Shown here: one piece after another, positions 8,122 to 18,705 of the stretch
How the letters are laid out: the number at the start of each line of letters is the position of its first letter
Position numbering within the stretch: the stretch's first letter is position 1
Source of the DNA: Pelargonium cotyledonis
Taxonomy: Eukaryota; Streptophyta; Magnoliopsida; Geraniales; Geraniaceae
Assembly (NCBI GenBank): GCA_036897625.1
Contig: JAYMTA010001379.1
Location: forward strand, 1-20,280
Direction: 5' to 3'
Length of the DNA stretch: 20,280 nt
Notes under the pieces: generated by a model
The model's database searches: none
Told to the model about the DNA's origin: nothing
Seen by the model: only the letters and a program-made list of their open reading frames with translations
Translations under genes and position numbers: made by a program

Positions 8122-11100
8122 ATGAGCAACGACAGAGAGAACTTCAGTATGTCTGATATCAGAGCCGGTTATCTCTTTCCCCTAACTCTAATTCTGTTTC
8201 TTCTTCCTATTTTTTTTTTTGTTGGTCTCATGAATCTGATGATGTTATCTGTTGGTTTCTCCGTTTTGTGTGTAGCTCTCAACGAGACGGATCGAGCTGA
8301 CCTCGTTACCGCCCTCAAGGTCAGATATGGTTATTACCTTAATTGAAGTTATGTTTCTCGGTTCGTTCTGCTCAAGCGAACGATCCGTTGAGTTTTGAGC
8401 TGTATTTCTAGTTAATACTTCAGTTTTTTACGGATTTTTTTGTGCCATTTGCAGAACAAGCTTCAGAATCTGGCTGGGCAGCACACAGACCTCCTAGAGA
8501 GTCTGACGCCCAATGTGAGGAAGCGTGTGGAGGTTCTTAGAGAAGTTCAGGTTTGTAACACTTGTTTTAAATTATGCTGCAGCATTCTTGTGCTTTGCGG
8601 GGATATGATTCTATATTTCGTTCTTCCCATTTTTTTTGTGTTTTTAGAAATAGCTCATGTACATTGCTTAGAAGAATTAGACTAGTGCTTCACATGTGGT
8701 ATGATCCGTAGCACCTTGTATAGTTGCCTATATACAATCTTCGAAGCAGTCTTTTAAAAATGAGCTGAGTTGTAGATTAGGTTATGGTTTTCTTATAGTA
8801 CAACATTATGATCTTCTCAAATCAAATTCTTGAACCTGGTGATAGCTTCTTTTGAATACCATGGATGTCTTTCTATATTGTTATCTATTGCTTTCCGTCT
8901 GGCACTCCTAATTATTTACTGGATTAAGTTGCTGAAATTCACAATTGTTCATTTCACCATGTATGAGAATTGCTAGAATACCCACAGTTAAAACATGAAT
9001 GTTGAATGCTTGAAATTTTGTGCATCACATCTTATGTGACATTGATTATACAATTCCTACAATTTTTGTGCATCACATCTTGTCTTAGAGATAATATTGC
9101 CTATGTATATATAGAAATATCTACACTATTAAGATGTAACAGCTAGGGATGATTCACATGATTTGTTATGCTATTTTTTTCCCCTTGCACTTTCTGGCTT
9201 TATTTCTATCTTCTGCCACTAACTGTATTACTTAATGTGGAAGTACTATTTCAAGTTCTGTACTGTCTAAGCATTTTTATATTTTCAGAGCCAACATGAT
9301 GAATTGGAGGCCAAGTTTTTTGAGGAGAGAGCAGCACTTGAGGCTAAGTTCCAAAAATTGTACCAACCACTTTACACCAAGGTGAGTTGGTGCCTGTATT
9401 CTATGTTAAAGTGTGTGTGAGAGAAAAAGAGATACAGCAGTAGATATTATATGGGACTGTATTGTTTGATTCTTATTTTAGTTTGGGTTGATTTGTTAAT
9501 ATTTACTGAATTGATTAATTGAAGTAGCAATTACTTTGAAATCTTTCCTCTATTAATATTACTGGGTCTGTAGCGATATGATATTGTCAACGGTGTTACT
9601 GAAGTGGAAGGAGTTTCAAATGATGCAGCTGTGGACAAAGCAGAGGATAAAGCTGCTGCTGAAGGTAGTACACCCTGCAGAAGTGTTTGTCTATCTGTTT
9701 CATTATACCCCTTACCCCAAGCTTGATGTAAATTACCTTTAATTGTAGAGAACGGAGTGCCTGATTTCTGGCTAAATGCTATGAAAAATAATGAAGTACT
9801 TGCTGAAGAGGTTAGGTTATTGGGGTTGCATTTTGTTTTGTTTGGTGCTTTCTGATAATCTGCTTCTCGAATGACAGCGTTTCTCCTCCTTGAATTAGAT
9901 TTCTGAACGTGATGAAGCAGCTCTCAAGTATCTCAAAGATATTAAGTGGTGTAGGATTGATAACCCCAAAGGATTCAAGCTTGAATTCTTCTTCGACACA
10001 AATCCCTTTTTCAAGAACACTGTCTTGATAAAAATATATCACATGATTGATGAGGATGAGCCGATTCTTGAGAAAGCAATAGGGTAACCTTTGTTTCTTA
10101 TGCACTATTTTTGCGTCAATTTCACTGTAGTTATATTGTTGACCATGGTGAGTCCTCCATAATTTATATTTTTGGCTTTAACCAAACCCGTGTAAATACT
10201 TTGCAGGACTGAAATTGAATGGTATCCGGGGAAATGCTTGACTCAGAAGATTCTTAAAAAGAAGCCTAAGAAGGGATCAAAGAATGCCAAGCCTATCACT
10301 AAAACTGAAACCTGCGAAAGTTTCTTCAACTTCTTCAGTCCTCCACAGGTTCCTGAGGATGACGAGGACATTGATGAAGATACTGTATGATCAGTACCAC
10401 ACGTTTTATGATAGATTAATTGAGGATCTGTGCTATGCTTGACTTGCTATTTCTAATTTATGAACAGGCTGAGGAGCTTCAGAATCAAATGGAGCAAGAT
10501 TATGATATTGGGTAAGCTAACATGTAACTAGATTTTGTCTCCTATTGAGTTTCACAATTTGAAGTTCTGAGCATTTATTACTCTGATCATTTGTTGTTGG
10601 TGTCTATTCATTCTGATATGTGCTTGTATCATTGTTGTGATCTATACAGGTCAACTATTCGAGACAAAATTATCCCCCATGCTGTTTCATGGTTTACCGG
10701 AGAGGCTATCCAGGCTGATGAGTTTGGAGATATAGATGATGAGGACGAAGAGGATGACATTGATGAGGACGAAGAGGATGAGGAAGATGAAGAGGACGAA
10801 GATGAGGATGAAGATGACGAAGACGAGGAGGAAAGCAAGACAAAAAAGAAGGTATTAAATTTTAAATGCATTGGTCTGCAGAATTTAGTGTTCCTATTGA
10901 TAGCATCAATGTTGGGTTTTGGAACACTTCTAATCATCTTTTTGTTAATTTGGTTTTACAAATCTCCCTGCAGCCAAGTAGCCATAAGGTATGATTCCTA
11001 ATTGTTGCACGTATAATCAGTTATCACATCCTTTCTCCAACCCCTATCTGTTTGTTTGTATCCTGATCATCTTTTGTTTTGGAACCTGTAGAAGGGTGGA

Positions 11101-11154
11101 AGAGTACCAGCCGGAGAGCAGAGTGAGCGACCACCAGAATGCAAGCAGCAGTAG
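8122..11154 (+). CDS. NAP1: Nucleosome assembly protein 1 (NAP1) histone chaperone, 372 aa, 12 exons
   Basis: NAP1 carries H2A-H2B between cytoplasm and nucleus and helps assemble nucleosomes. Exons: 8122-8167, 8276-8319, 8455-8550, 9289-9381, 9574-9664, 9749-9810, 9899-10083, 10207-10384, 10468-10511, 10650-10851, 10974-10988, 11092-11154. All phases agree and give 372 residues, the length I recall for Arabidopsis NAP1;1. The start [19 protein letters not shown] is conserved in the family. The helical dimerisation part (about 30-95) contains LQNLAGQH and [14 protein letters not shown]. The NAP fold (about 95-290) has [31 protein letters not shown] and [20 protein letters not shown]. An acidic Asp/Glu tract (about 303-340), KTKKK, and a C-terminal CKQQ farnesylation-type box close the protein. 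Exon 11 is a 15-base microexon (PSSHK). Intron 3 is the longest (738 bases). The gene looks intact. Confidence 0.96.
10725..10835 (+). repeat. GAN-triplet tract coding the acidic tail of NAP1
   Basis: The DNA is nearly all GAT, GAC, GAA and GAG codons, giving about 37 residues dominated by Asp and Glu inside NAP1 exon 10. Codons vary, so this is a protein-selected acidic tract rather than a pure microsatellite, but triplet slippage could change its length. The reverse strand gives a spurious polyserine frame. Confidence 0.8.
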
Positions 11155-11354
11155 GGATTGATTGACATTGCTGGGTACGTTTGTGGAGTGGTTGAGTCGT
11201 TGAGAGAGTTGTCATTGGGTGGATTGCAGTGTTGGTTAGAAGTTGGGATGGTGTCTTAATTGGGGCAGTTTTGCATGGCTATATTTGTGCTTTAGTTAGT
11301 ATTAGTATATTTTTATAGTTTATGAATGTTTGAAATATATTATGTTCGGTTTGT
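11155..11354 (+). other. Presumed NAP1 3' UTR and polyadenylation region
   Basis: This stretch between the NAP1 stop and the pyrimidine minisatellite is non-coding. T-rich sequence with TTTATAGTTTATGAATG at about 11310-11330 would suit polyadenylation. No exact AATAAA was noted. Confidence 0.4.
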
Positions 11355-11806
11355 ATCCTCTCTCTCCCTCTCTCTGTCTCTCTCTTTGAATCCTCTCTCT
11401 CTCTCTCTCTCTCTCTCTTTGAATCCTGTCTCTCTTTCTCTCTCTCTCTCTCTTTGAATCCTCTCTCTCTCTTTTTGAATCCCCTCTCTCTCTCTCTCTC
11501 TCTCTTTGAATCCTCTCTCTCTCTCTCTCTCTCTTTTTGAATCCTCTCTCTCTGTCTCTCTCTCTCTTTGAATCCTCTCTCTCTCTCTCTCTTTTTGAAT
11601 CCTCTCTCTCTCTCTTTGAATCCTCTCTCTCTCTCTCTCTCTTTGAATCCTCTCTCTTTTTGAATCCTCTCTCTCTCTCTCTTTGAATCCTCTCTCTCTC
11701 TCTCTCTCTCTTTTTGAATCCTCTCTCTCTCTCTCTCTCTCTTTGAATCCTCTCTCTCTCTCTGAATCTTCTCTCTCTCTCTTTGAATCCTCTCTCTCTC
11801 TCTTTG

Positions 11807-11839
<33 letters not shown>

Positions 11840-12027
11840 CTTGAATCCTCTCTCTCCCTCTTTCTCTCTTTGAATCCTCTCTCTCTCTCTTTGAATCTTC
11901 TCTCTCTCTCTCTCTTTGAATCCTCTCTCTCTCTCTCTCTCTCTTTGAATCCTCTCTCTCCCTCTCTTTCTCTCTTTGAATCCTCTCTCTCTCTCTCTCT
12001 CTGAATCCTCTCCCTCTCTCTCTCTGG

Positions 12028-12062
<35 letters not shown>
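11355..12062. repeat. Pyrimidine minisatellite: (CT)n broken by TTTGAATCC, about 25 units
   Basis: About 700 bases of (CT)n are interrupted at irregular 18-40 base intervals by (T)TTGAATCC or close variants (GAATCT, GGATCC). I count about 24 GAATC interruptions plus one GGATCC. One strand is almost entirely C and T. Long open frames on both strands (Arg/Glu-rich on minus, Leu/Ser-rich on plus) are by-products of the repeat. The length should be variable and prone to assembly error. Confidence 0.9.
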
Positions 12063-12063
<1 letters not shown>

Positions 12064-12076
12064 TTTTGGTTTCCCG

Positions 12077-12180
12077 AAGCCCAATTGGCTGAGTGGTGTA
12101 GAGCTCGTGTCCTATGTTTGAGGTCTTGGGTTAGAAGTATCACAAAAGGGTTTGGGCTTGGGTTTGGGGTATTTCAAAAG
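12077..12180 (+). mobile_element. tRNA-like (SINE-type) fragment with RNA polymerase III boxes
   Basis: TGGCTGAGTGG (12086-12096) fits the tRNA A box. GGTTAGAAGTA (12129-12139), 32 bases on, is a weak B box (consensus GGTTCRANNCC). Between them GTAGAGCTCGTGTCC resembles plant tRNA-derived SINE heads. It cannot be a working tRNA: no acceptor stem is visible. A GGGTTTGGGCTTGGGTTTGGGG stretch follows. I see no clear tail or target duplication, so the right end is uncertain. Confidence 0.35.
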
Positions 12181-12726
12181 TGTTCGTATAACGTGTGATT
12201 GTGATATTTTAACGTATGATGATACATGAAATTTTTATAGATAAAACTGTCTACTCCATGATCGATACATGTATTCAAAGATCACCTACATTTGATGAGT
12301 TTAGAGCTGAAAGCATGACAAAATTAATTTAAGTCTAAATATGCCGAATATGTTTGACATGTCTAAAATTTTAAATTAAGAATGATCTAATTATGAGCTA
12401 AATTGAACCAAATGTGGATTTAGAAAGTCCAAACATACTCGGAAAGCACTTAATAAGTGACATGCCGCTAAACTCGGACTTCCCACGTCAAGATGTCATG
12501 TGGCATTTTGTACCACCTCATATGCATTCTCTTAGCAATGTTTCAAACTTCAAGCTTTTCTACAACCATGAACATCATGTCATTCGATTTCACTGACCCT
12601 TCGACAAACATGATCAATGCTCTCTCAAACAACTAAGTCACTGAATGATTTCAACCGAATTTCAAAACTTCAAATTTTGTGGATGGTAATGTGTTTTATT
12701 TTCAAATGCAAATCTTTTCTTCTTGT
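12181..12726. other. Intergenic sequence, nothing recognised
   Basis: AT-rich with no family resemblance in any frame. The open frame at 12414-12596 looks random. It ends at the target duplication of the next element. Confidence 0.4.
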
Positions 12727-12735
12727 TTTTATGTA

Positions 12736-12995
12736 GGTAAAAGACTCAATTTGGTCTCTAAACTTTGGTGTTTTGATCTAGTTTGATCCCTGAACTTTCA
12801 ATATAAGCTCTAAGGGCAAGGACCATTTTGAGTCAATATGTGAAAGTTCATGCACCATTTCGAGTCAATTAAAAGTTTAAGGATCAAACTGAAACGAAAC
12901 ATGAAAGTTCAGGGACCATTTTGAGTCAATTGAAAGTTCGAGAATTAAATTGGGTCAAAACACCAAAGTTCATGGATCAAATTTGGTCAATTACC
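12736..12995. mobile_element. Small Mutator-like MITE (260 bp), family member 2
   Basis: An exact 9-bp duplication, TTTTATGTA, flanks it at 12727-12735 and 12996-13004. Inverted ends: GGTAAAAGACTCAATTTGG on the left against GGTAATTGACCAAATTTG from the right. ACTTTGGTGTTTTGA occurs in both arms. Several copies of GGGACCATTTTGAGTCAAT and its relatives inside suggest internal duplication. The interior matches the reverse complement of the element at 7605-7909. The exact duplication suggests a younger copy. Confidence 0.72.
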
Positions 12996-13004
12996 TTTTA
13001 TGTA

Positions 13005-13850
13005 TTTTGTTGTTGAAAAGCTAAAGATCATTCAATGTTTTTTTTTCAATCACAAGAAGATTCGTGCATTGTATACAACTAACGCTAATTTAGAATGGAG
13101 ACAGAGAGAAAAAGTAAAAGACAAATAGAACATAATCTTATTTTTGAGCAAGAAGAGAGTTGTACAAAATTTTCTCCCCAAAATTAATTTGGGAAAGTAA
13201 CTGAACCGTTGTTTGTAGTTTGTACAGTTGAAAACCTCATTCAAATTTTAAATTACTTTTATATCCATTTTAATGGAAGTGTAGATGATAGAAATTTTGA
13301 TAAGATATTTATGAACGTGGCCCCACTCACATTGGGAGTCGAAAAAGGAGGATAAATGGCTGTTTGAGGGTATTTCCGTCAAATACTTCATAACCTTAAA
13401 ATTATGCTAGGTTAATTGTAGATTATGAACCTAATTACATCTAACAAGACATGTGTGATGAAATAAATAAATATATACTAGAATTTGAAGAAGGTACGTG
13501 CCGTTAATATTATATAAATATTGTTCAGACAAAACTATATTTAATTCAGTAGCTGGAGTAAAAAACAATCAAATTCACTAGCTGAGTTATAATTTTTTTT
13601 TATTAAAAATAGAAATTATTCCCTCTCGACCAATACTTAATTGTGTTTATACTTAAATAGTCAACAAACCACAAGAACACAAATAATTTGTTTTTATACC
13701 ACTATTTTAACCCAAATAAATCTGAAATTTAATTAAGATTTTCAGAGACAGCTACAGACGCTAAACCTGATTAATGGACTGCTTAGTCGGAATATATGTT
13801 TAACAATTTACAAAACAAAAAATATATTGAAGTAAAAAAAGGAATGTTAA
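13005..13850. other. Intergenic sequence upstream of the RecA promoter
   Basis: AT-rich, with no gene or repeat recognised. The minus-strand frame at 13050-13244 has no resemblance to a family. The RecA promoter elements begin at 13855. Confidence 0.4.
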
Positions 13851-13854
13851 GAAA

Positions 13855-13897
13855 TGGGCCTTTGAGCCCAAGTTTTGTAGCCCATGGATTTGGCCCA
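13855..13897. promoter_or_regulatory. Cluster of four site II (TGGGCY) boxes upstream of RecA
   Basis: TGGGCC at 13855-13860 and, in reverse orientation, AGCCCA at 13865-13870, AGCCCA at 13879-13884 and GGCCCA at 13892-13897. Site II boxes are TCP-factor targets, enriched in promoters of plant genes for mitochondrial and growth-linked proteins. They sit about 270-310 bases before the RecA ATG. Confidence 0.6.
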
Positions 13898-13980
13898 TAA
13901 CGAAGCTTCACCTATTTGTATGACGCTCTAGTGTCCGCCAAAATCACTCAGCTCTCTGCGATCGTTATTCAAATCGGTCA

Positions 13981-13996
13981 AAACCCTAAAACCCTA
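13981..13996 (+). promoter_or_regulatory. Double telo-box upstream of RecA
   Basis: AAACCCTAAAACCCTA, two overlapping telo-box units, 170 bases before the RecA start codon and downstream of the site II boxes. Site II plus telo-box is a known pairing in plant promoters of meristem-active genes. Confidence 0.65.
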
Positions 13997-14045
13997 GCAG
14001 AGTGAGCCTCTCTCTTCCTTCTTCGAACTCCATTATTGTACGGCC

Positions 14046-14054
14046 ATGAGGTAG
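14046..14054 (+). promoter_or_regulatory. Minimal upstream ORF (ATG AGG TAG) before RecA
   Basis: If transcription starts near the telo-box, the first ATG of the mRNA is this two-codon frame, 112 bases before the RecA ATG at 14166. No other ATG was seen between them. Such short frames can lower translation or prompt reinitiation; an effect here is inferred only. Confidence 0.35.
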
Positions 14055-14165
14055 CAACAAGAGCAACAGTTTCTATTCTCAACCCTCACTTGCTCACTTT
14101 GTTTCGATCTGTTTCGTGTTTTCTCGTTTCGATTTGGTCTGTTGCATTTCTTGCTTGGTCTCGTA

Positions 14166-17100
14166 ATGGCGAGGCTACTTCGAAATGCTTCACTTCTCAG
14201 GCGCTCTCTACTGGCCGCGGACGCGGAGGTCAGTTCTCTTAACCCTTTATCTTTATAGTTTATGTAAAGAAAAAAGTGTACTCCCTGTTTGGTTGTCGAG
14301 AAAATGTAGGCTATGGAAAGTAGTCTATCTGTTCTGACTGAATATTCCCTTTCTCAACCGAGCATATTATAACTATTTACTCTGTTCAGTTGGGTCATTT
14401 TTCATTTTCTAGAAACAAGATGCAAATGAAGATTTATGACCATTTTCTCAGCAACCAAACATTTTTTATTAGTTTAATAGTTGTTTATTTGTTTACCTCA
14501 GACATTTGTGCCCCATTTCTTTAAACTTTCTGGCATGTGATTAGTTTTGTATGCATATGCTTACCACGATTTAATTCCTCCTTACAGGGCCCTAGAAGAG
14601 GTATATTAGTCACGACTACGCAGATCTGCAACTACGCAACCAAAGGTATATCAATTCTGATCATATAGTGAAAGAACATCTTTCAAGTACATGGCTGCAA
14701 ACCAAACATATTAAGAAATTGTTCTGTCAAAATAATAGTTATTCTACACTTTACTTGCTAAATCAAGACTATGTGTTGAGCTATTACATACTAGGTATTC
14801 TAAATGGTTCCCACTTTCTCTCAAGTTCCAAGGAAGTAGAAATGAAAATGCCAATGTAGCATCATTGTAAAGATTGTATAGATTGTTGTTTGTTCTACAT
14901 ATTTGGTCTTTTTCTAACAAATGAATTATGATGGATGAATTCTGAGTAAATACTCTTGGGGATGGGATATAGTTGTTACTTGGGTTTTAATTCATTATTG
15001 CATTTTATGCAATGTTGAATATTTTTCCCCTTAGTTTTATTCGATTTGATAACAATTTGAACTTTTATCTGGTTAAAGGTAAAAAGAAGGTGGTGAAGTC
15101 GTCGGATGATAGTGACTCTGGTGCAGAGAATTTGTCCAAAAAAGAGTTGGCCCTCCAGCAAGCTATTGATCAGATTACTTCTACCTTTGGAAAAGGATCT
15201 ATTATGTGGCTTGGTCGCACTGCTGGTCATAAACATGTTCCAGTTATTTCCACAGGTTCTTTTACCCTGGATATTGCACTAGGTGTTGGTGGATTTCCCA
15301 AGGTATTTGACTTGAATTTGGGTTTCAAGTGATTGCGTTGAGCTGCATATGACACCTTTGGTTTATGTAGGGACGTGTTGTGGAGATTTACGGTCCTGAG
15401 GCTTCTGGGAAAACAACTCTTGCTCTGCACGTAATTGCTGAAGCACAGAAGAAAGGAGGTTGGTGAATAATCATCTTATTGAAAGTAGTTGGGATAAATA
15501 ACTGATTTGGTATCATGTTGTAGCATCAAATGTTATTTTATTTTGAAGTAATTTAATTGTTACGATACCTCTGTTCCAGATTTTGAACTAGTTTAATTAA
15601 CACATTATTTTGTTCAGTATGTTTGTATGTATGTTCAATTTTATTTTATGTCGCTCGTTTGTGCATTTGCCTTGCAGCCAAAAGAACAATTGTCATATTG
15701 GTTGTTTGAGGTCCCACTAACTCTTTTAATAGGGTTTCTATTTCAATAACTCAGGAATTTAATTATGAAAAAATGGCACTTAACTGTTTAATTAAATTTC
15801 ATTCTAGTATGGTGTAATTGCAGAAATTATTGTCTATATTGAATTTACTTGTCTCATCAGAGCTCAGAGCCTTGCACTTCTTTTTTCTTGTGATAATTAA
15901 GATGGTGTGTTTAATTCCTTTTCTATACAGGTTATTGTGTTTTCGTTGATGCTGAGCATGCTCTTGATCCATCACTAGCTGAGACTATTGGAGTGAACAC
16001 ACAGAATTTGCTTCTTTCACAACCGGATTGTGGTGAACAAGCTCTCAGTCTTGTGGATACCTTAATTCGCAGCGGTTCTGTTGATGTTATAGTTGTTGAC
16101 AGTGTAAGTATGCCTTTTGCGTTAACTTATTTCTACATGGGCATTATCTGCTAAACCATGTCCTATGGTTCAAACATTTATTTCACATTTAGACTGTTCC
16201 TTTCGGATTGTCTCATAAAAATCACATCTTTCAACAGTGCCACGATGATCTAATTTTAGTTATGTATTCATATGACAGGTAGCTGCCCTTGTGCCTAAGG
16301 GTGAACTTGATGGTGAAATGGGGGATGCTCACATGGCAATGCAAGCTAGATTGATGAGCCAGGCACTCCGCAAATTGAGTCACTCTTTATCGATGTCACA
16401 GACCCTGCTTATCTTTTTAAATCAGGTTAGTTTTTTGAGCCTTGAGCCTTGAGACATCAGTTTTCTGTTTTTTTAAAGTTGCATGCCTGGTTGGGAAAGT
16501 ACATCACTTTATGCCAAGTATCTGGAAAATTTGGTTCTGGGTTCTTTTAATATGTTTCTACTGAAATGAAAATGTGTTTGAGCTCTGCTTTTCTCAATGC
16601 TGTATTAATTTTATATTTATTGCAATGAAATATTGAATTTCTATTGCATTTCCAAATTATAGAAGCATTACTCTGATTGCCTCTTAACTTCTGTTTTTTC
16701 TCGAACTCTGCTAATTGCATTTTCATCCAGGTGAGAGCTAAACTTTCTACTTTTGGATTTGGTGGGCCCTCTGAAGTTCCCTGTGGTGGTAATGCTTTGA
16801 AGTTCTATGCTTCAATGCGGCTAAATATAAGGAGAATAGCATATGCCAAAAAGGGAGATGAGGTATGAAGTTACATCTCTTTTATCTGCAAAAAGCTGGC
16901 CTTGCATTTTTTGGTTTATTTACTCCCATAGTCCGATGTAGATGCTTTACTGGCCTCATCCACCTTTGTGCTTGCGGATCTTGTACTAAAATGAATTAAC
17001 GTTGAACCGGAGCGAAAGATGGTTGATTATTGATTTTGCTGTGCTAATTGGTGATATACTGAAATTAGGTTTCTGTGTCATGTGATCCTTGTCCCTTTCT

Positions 17101-17469
17101 CATTTGTGTTACTTCTTTTGGCAGATTTACGGAAGTGTTGTTGAAGTGAAAGTGGTAAAGAACAAGCACGCCCCTCCATTCAAGAGTGCCTTGTTTGAGC
17201 TGGAGTATGGGAAAGGTATTTCTCTGGTAGTAGAACTGATTGACTTGGGGATAAAACACAATTTGGTGACAAAAGCTGCAGCCATGTATACATTTGGGGA
17301 CCTGAAATTCCGTGGAAGGGAAACATTTAAATCATATCTGGAGCAAAATCACAGCGTACGAGAAGAACTTGCAGCGGTGCTGAGGGAGAAGCTTCTAAAA
17401 AGTGATCATGGCGATGATGATGATGAAGAGATTGTAGCAGAAGATGTGGCAGCTGTTGCAGCCCCTTGA
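14166..17469 (+). CDS. Organellar (mitochondrial-type) RecA recombinase, 409 aa, 8 exons
   Basis: Bacterial-type RecA that pairs and exchanges DNA strands, protecting organelle genomes from repeat-mediated rearrangement. Exons: 14166-14228, 14588-14645, 15079-15302, 15371-15458, 15931-16103, 16279-16425, 16731-16862, 17125-17469; phases all agree. [18 protein letters not shown] and the Arg-rich, acid-poor stretch to NYATKG (about 1-41) look like a mitochondrial presequence. RecA core: [18 protein letters not shown], Walker A GPEASGKT (123-130), [10 protein letters not shown], Walker B VDVIVVDS (195-202), [20 protein letters not shown], and the L2 region with [23 protein letters not shown] opens the C-terminal part. 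An acidic tail (DHGDDDDEE) ends the protein, as in the acidic-tailed Arabidopsis paralogue rather than the one lacking this tail. The numbers RECA2 and RECA3 are used inconsistently in my memory, so no symbol is given. Confidence 0.95.
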
Positions 17470-18705
17470 TGATGATGATATATATAACAGAATATATTCA
17501 AGTTTTCCCAGGTGGGGGGTGGTGGGTTAATCGGTGTTAAGATTGTTTTTGTTGCTTACTACTATCTTGAAAATTAAAGTAGCTGTTATGACCCGGGTTT
17601 AACTAATGAAATTAACACTCCCCGTGAGTGTCTTTGTTAACAATTCTGAATTACAGTTTATTTTAGAGTCAAAAACTTGTTTTATGTGCAATTTGGTGAC
17701 AATTTTAGATGGATGGTTACGGATTTAACTGGATCAAGTGTTCAAAAAAATCAATGATTTCTAGGAACATTGTGAGTTAATATGAATTCTAGAAACATTG
17801 TAAGTTAATTAATTAGCTGAGGTTAGAGAATGACAGTCAAAAGCGCCGTCTCAAATAAATAATTTTCGAAGGATGAGGACAGATTTAGAAAGAATCATAT
17901 ATAGGTTTTGATTGTAGCAAAATAAGGATAAAGTCGTGGAAGTTGCATTGACCGCAACATTCTATATGTTCTGATTTGGTGGGTACTACCATAGACTACT
18001 TGTAATTCATATTACTGGACGTTTCAAATGGACCACCTTTGAATGTATCTATTGTTTTCTTGGATTTTTTCTTCACAACTATATTAATTTCTTTCAATAA
18101 ATAAAGGAATTGCAGTCAAATTGGACAGCACAGTCACATGAGGTGTCACTTGGCAACTTCTGCTGAAGCCACGTGTCTCATGTCAAAATTAAAACCCACT
18201 TGAATTTGTTACAAATATTATTTTTATAATAAAGCATTTAGTATCATTTAATCTACATATTAATCATTTTTTGTGCTCTAATAAAGTCACTTATTATAAA
18301 ATATATGCTATTTTCTATTTAAAGAAAAATTAATTAGTGATATATTTTTTCCAAATTTCATACACGTAACAAGCTAGAAGATGCTAACTCTTTTTTTTCG
18401 TATAGGAAAATACTAACAAACTATTAGAGACATTATTTATAATTTTTACATAACTAAATCAAACAATACATTAGTTCATGGTAATGAATATAAACCATGT
18501 AATGATTTTCATTTTAAAATTCAATTGGGTAAATGTAGAATAAATCAGAATTAAATTGACCTTTCTAACCTTTCCAATTAATAAGATTGTAGAATCAATA
18601 TACAAAGGGCTGTGATTGGTGGAAAAATAAAAAAAGTCAAGAGCAGCCAAAGTTTGACTGAGAGAGCGCCGCCAAACTACACTGTTTCTGTTTGGAACCG
18701 TACAG
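17470..18705. other. Convergent intergenic spacer between RecA and bHLH 3' ends
   Basis: The left part holds the presumed RecA 3' UTR (GAAAATTAAAGT near 17570). A diverged duplication is at 17761-17808. The rest is AT-rich with no gene or element recognised. A GCCACGTGTC G-box at 18168-18177 is present, but both neighbouring genes end here. Confidence 0.4.
17761..17808. repeat. Short direct duplication, two 20-bp copies
   Basis: CTAGGAACATTGTGAGTTAA (17761-17780) and CTAGAAACATTGTAAGTTAA (17789-17808) match at 18 of 20 bases, offset by 28. This is probably a small tandem duplication; no function is suggested. Confidence 0.6.

Noticed and set aside
10629-10937. Polyserine frame on the minus strand
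   Set aside because: It is the reverse of the NAP1 acidic GAN tract in exon 10.
12086-12139. A functional tRNA gene
   Set aside because: No acceptor stem or anticodon arm could be folded by eye and the B box is poor.
11320-12143. Long Arg/Glu-rich frames (254 and 267 aa) on the minus strand and a Leu/Ser frame on the plus strand
   Set aside because: They are translations of the CT minisatellite; any frame of such a repeat stays open.
18168-18177. GCCACGTGTC G-box/ABRE-like site
   Set aside because: It lies between two converging gene ends, so there is no promoter for it to act on nearby.
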